Positions 6,102-6,717 of a stretch of DNA of 6,717 nt are shown here, piece after piece. Positions within the stretch are counted from its first letter, which is position 1. Each line of letters starts with the position of its first letter. Under the pieces are notes generated by a model, which did not search any database, had not been told where the DNA came from, and was given only the letters and a program-made list of their open reading frames with translations. The translations under genes and the position numbers were made by a program. Origin of the DNA: Methylomarinum sp964474415 (lineage in GTDB: Bacteria > Pseudomonadota > Gammaproteobacteria > Methylococcales > Methylomonadaceae); the NCBI GenBank assembly GCA_964474415.1, contig CAYYSO010000126.1, forward strand, positions 1 through 6,717, given 5' to 3'.

Positions 6102-6717
6102 TCAGTATTCCACAAAACTAACAATAGCACGTCTGTTCTGCGCTCTGCCGGTAGGGAAACGATTGCTCTTTACCGGTCGGCTTTCACCATAAGCTTTAAC
6201 CTGTATCCGTTCTGCGGAAACTCCCTGGCTTACCAAATATTGTTTAATGACATCACCGCGTTGTTGCGATACTTTTAAATTTCTGGCCCGGGTGCCTTTA
6301 CTGTCGGTGTGGCTACTAATCACAAGCCGTCCGCTATGAAAATATTCATTAGCATATCGTGCCAACAAACTCAGACGCTGTTTTTCTTTAGTGTTTAAAC
6401 GGGTATTACCTTTACGATAATAAAAGAATCTCAATACATCAGGACCAAAAACCCTGAGCATCAATTCATTATCTTTTTTCTGCGTATATTGCCCGGTTTT
6501 AATTAACAATCTGTTACTGGTAATACCCAGTTTCAATAATGTATTAACAATTTGTTTAGCCCGGTTTTTGAACCACTTGTCATTTCCCTTTTCAGCCATT
6601 GCCGTTTCACTGACAATAATCACTTGCTGATCCTTGATTTCCTTTAAAAAATCTGCAATATGCCGCAAACGCTCTCTAACCTGGGAATTCAGAACCTTAC
6701 TTTGTTGAGCAAAAAAC
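6102..6717 (-). CDS. MotY/OmpA-like peptidoglycan-binding protein with two OmpA-like units (partial, N-terminus beyond right edge)
   Basis: The reading frame is open to the window edge, so the start is not seen; 204 residues are visible, numbered here from the edge. The C-terminal unit (about 93-204) is a standard OmpA-like peptidoglycan-binding domain: SSHTDSKG with Asp138, SQQRGDVIKQYL with Arg153, AYGESRP and the closing RAQNRRAIVSFV. The Asp and Arg are those that hold diaminopimelate in OmpA-type domains. Residues 1-76 form a second, degenerate OmpA-like unit: FFAQQSKVLNSQVRERL parallels FFYYRKGNTRLNTKEKQRL of the next unit, and NRAKQIVNTLLKLGITSNRL matches the helix and loop, but the Asp position is Ala. 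The pattern resembles MotY, the T-ring protein that anchors flagellar stators to peptidoglycan, but a MotY N-domain cannot be checked here. It should lie in the periplasm or outer membrane. A TTG at 6668 is only an internal codon, not the likely start. The gene converges on the DUF2959 gene. Confidence 0.85.
   Translation of the reverse strand, partial: FFAQQSKVLNSQVRERLRHIADFLKEIKDQQVIIVSETAMAEKGNDKWFKNRAKQIVNTLLKLGITSNRLLIKTGQYTQKKDNELMLRVFGPDVLRFFYYRKGNTRLNTKEKQRLSLLARYANEYFHSGRLVISSHTDSKGTRARNLKVSQQRGDVIKQYLVSQGVSAERIQVKAYGESRPVKSNRFPTGRAQNRRAIVSFVEY

Noticed and set aside
6666..6668. TTG as the start of the OmpA-like gene
   Set aside because: The frame stays open without stops to the window edge and the upstream residues align with the repeat unit, so this is an internal Leu codon.

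Overview
The window is a compact stretch of a proteobacterial chromosome, most likely gammaproteobacterial. It is moderately AT-rich, with poly-A/T runs in gaps and linkers. The evidence for a Gram-negative gammaproteobacterium is a bifunctional penicillin-binding protein 1B with a UB2H-type insertion, an outer-membrane-type lipoprotein of the DUF2959 family, a MotY/OmpA-type peptidoglycan-binding protein, and a c-di-GMP protein next to an HDOD protein. A marine or freshwater lineage such as the Methylococcales would fit, but that is an impression and is not shown by the sequence.

Layout from left to right. (1) 1-1871, minus: PBP1B (mrcB), with its C-terminal quarter beyond the left edge. (2) 1872-2191: a 320-base gap with no convincing gene, holding TATAAT hexamers on both strands and a perfect 7-bp inverted repeat. 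(3) 2192-4099, minus: a receiver-like/GGDEF/EAL protein whose receiver has lost its phosphorylation residues, whose GGDEF motif is GSDEF without an I-site, and whose EAL domain looks complete. (4) 4100-4357: a divergent intergenic region. (5) 4358-5206, plus: an HDOD-domain protein. (6) 5283-5927, plus: a DUF2959 lipoprotein. (7) 5928-6101: a short convergent gap with a fourfold 9-bp repeat, bounded by an imperfect inverted repeat. (8) 6102-6717, minus: a MotY/OmpA-like protein with two OmpA-like units, its N-terminus beyond the right edge.

The genes fall into two themes. Envelope functions are peptidoglycan synthesis (PBP1B), a lipoprotein of unknown role and a peptidoglycan-anchoring OmpA/MotY protein. 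Intracellular signalling is represented by c-di-GMP turnover (EAL/GGDEF) and an HDOD scaffold. The GGDEF-EAL and HDOD genes diverge from a shared 258-base region, so co-regulation is possible but not shown. I see no mobile element, CRISPR array, phage gene, RNA gene or defence cassette. I do not think this window contains a clearly new system. The points most worth a second look are the pseudo-receiver, the duplicated OmpA unit and the repeat-bearing element at 5958-6061.
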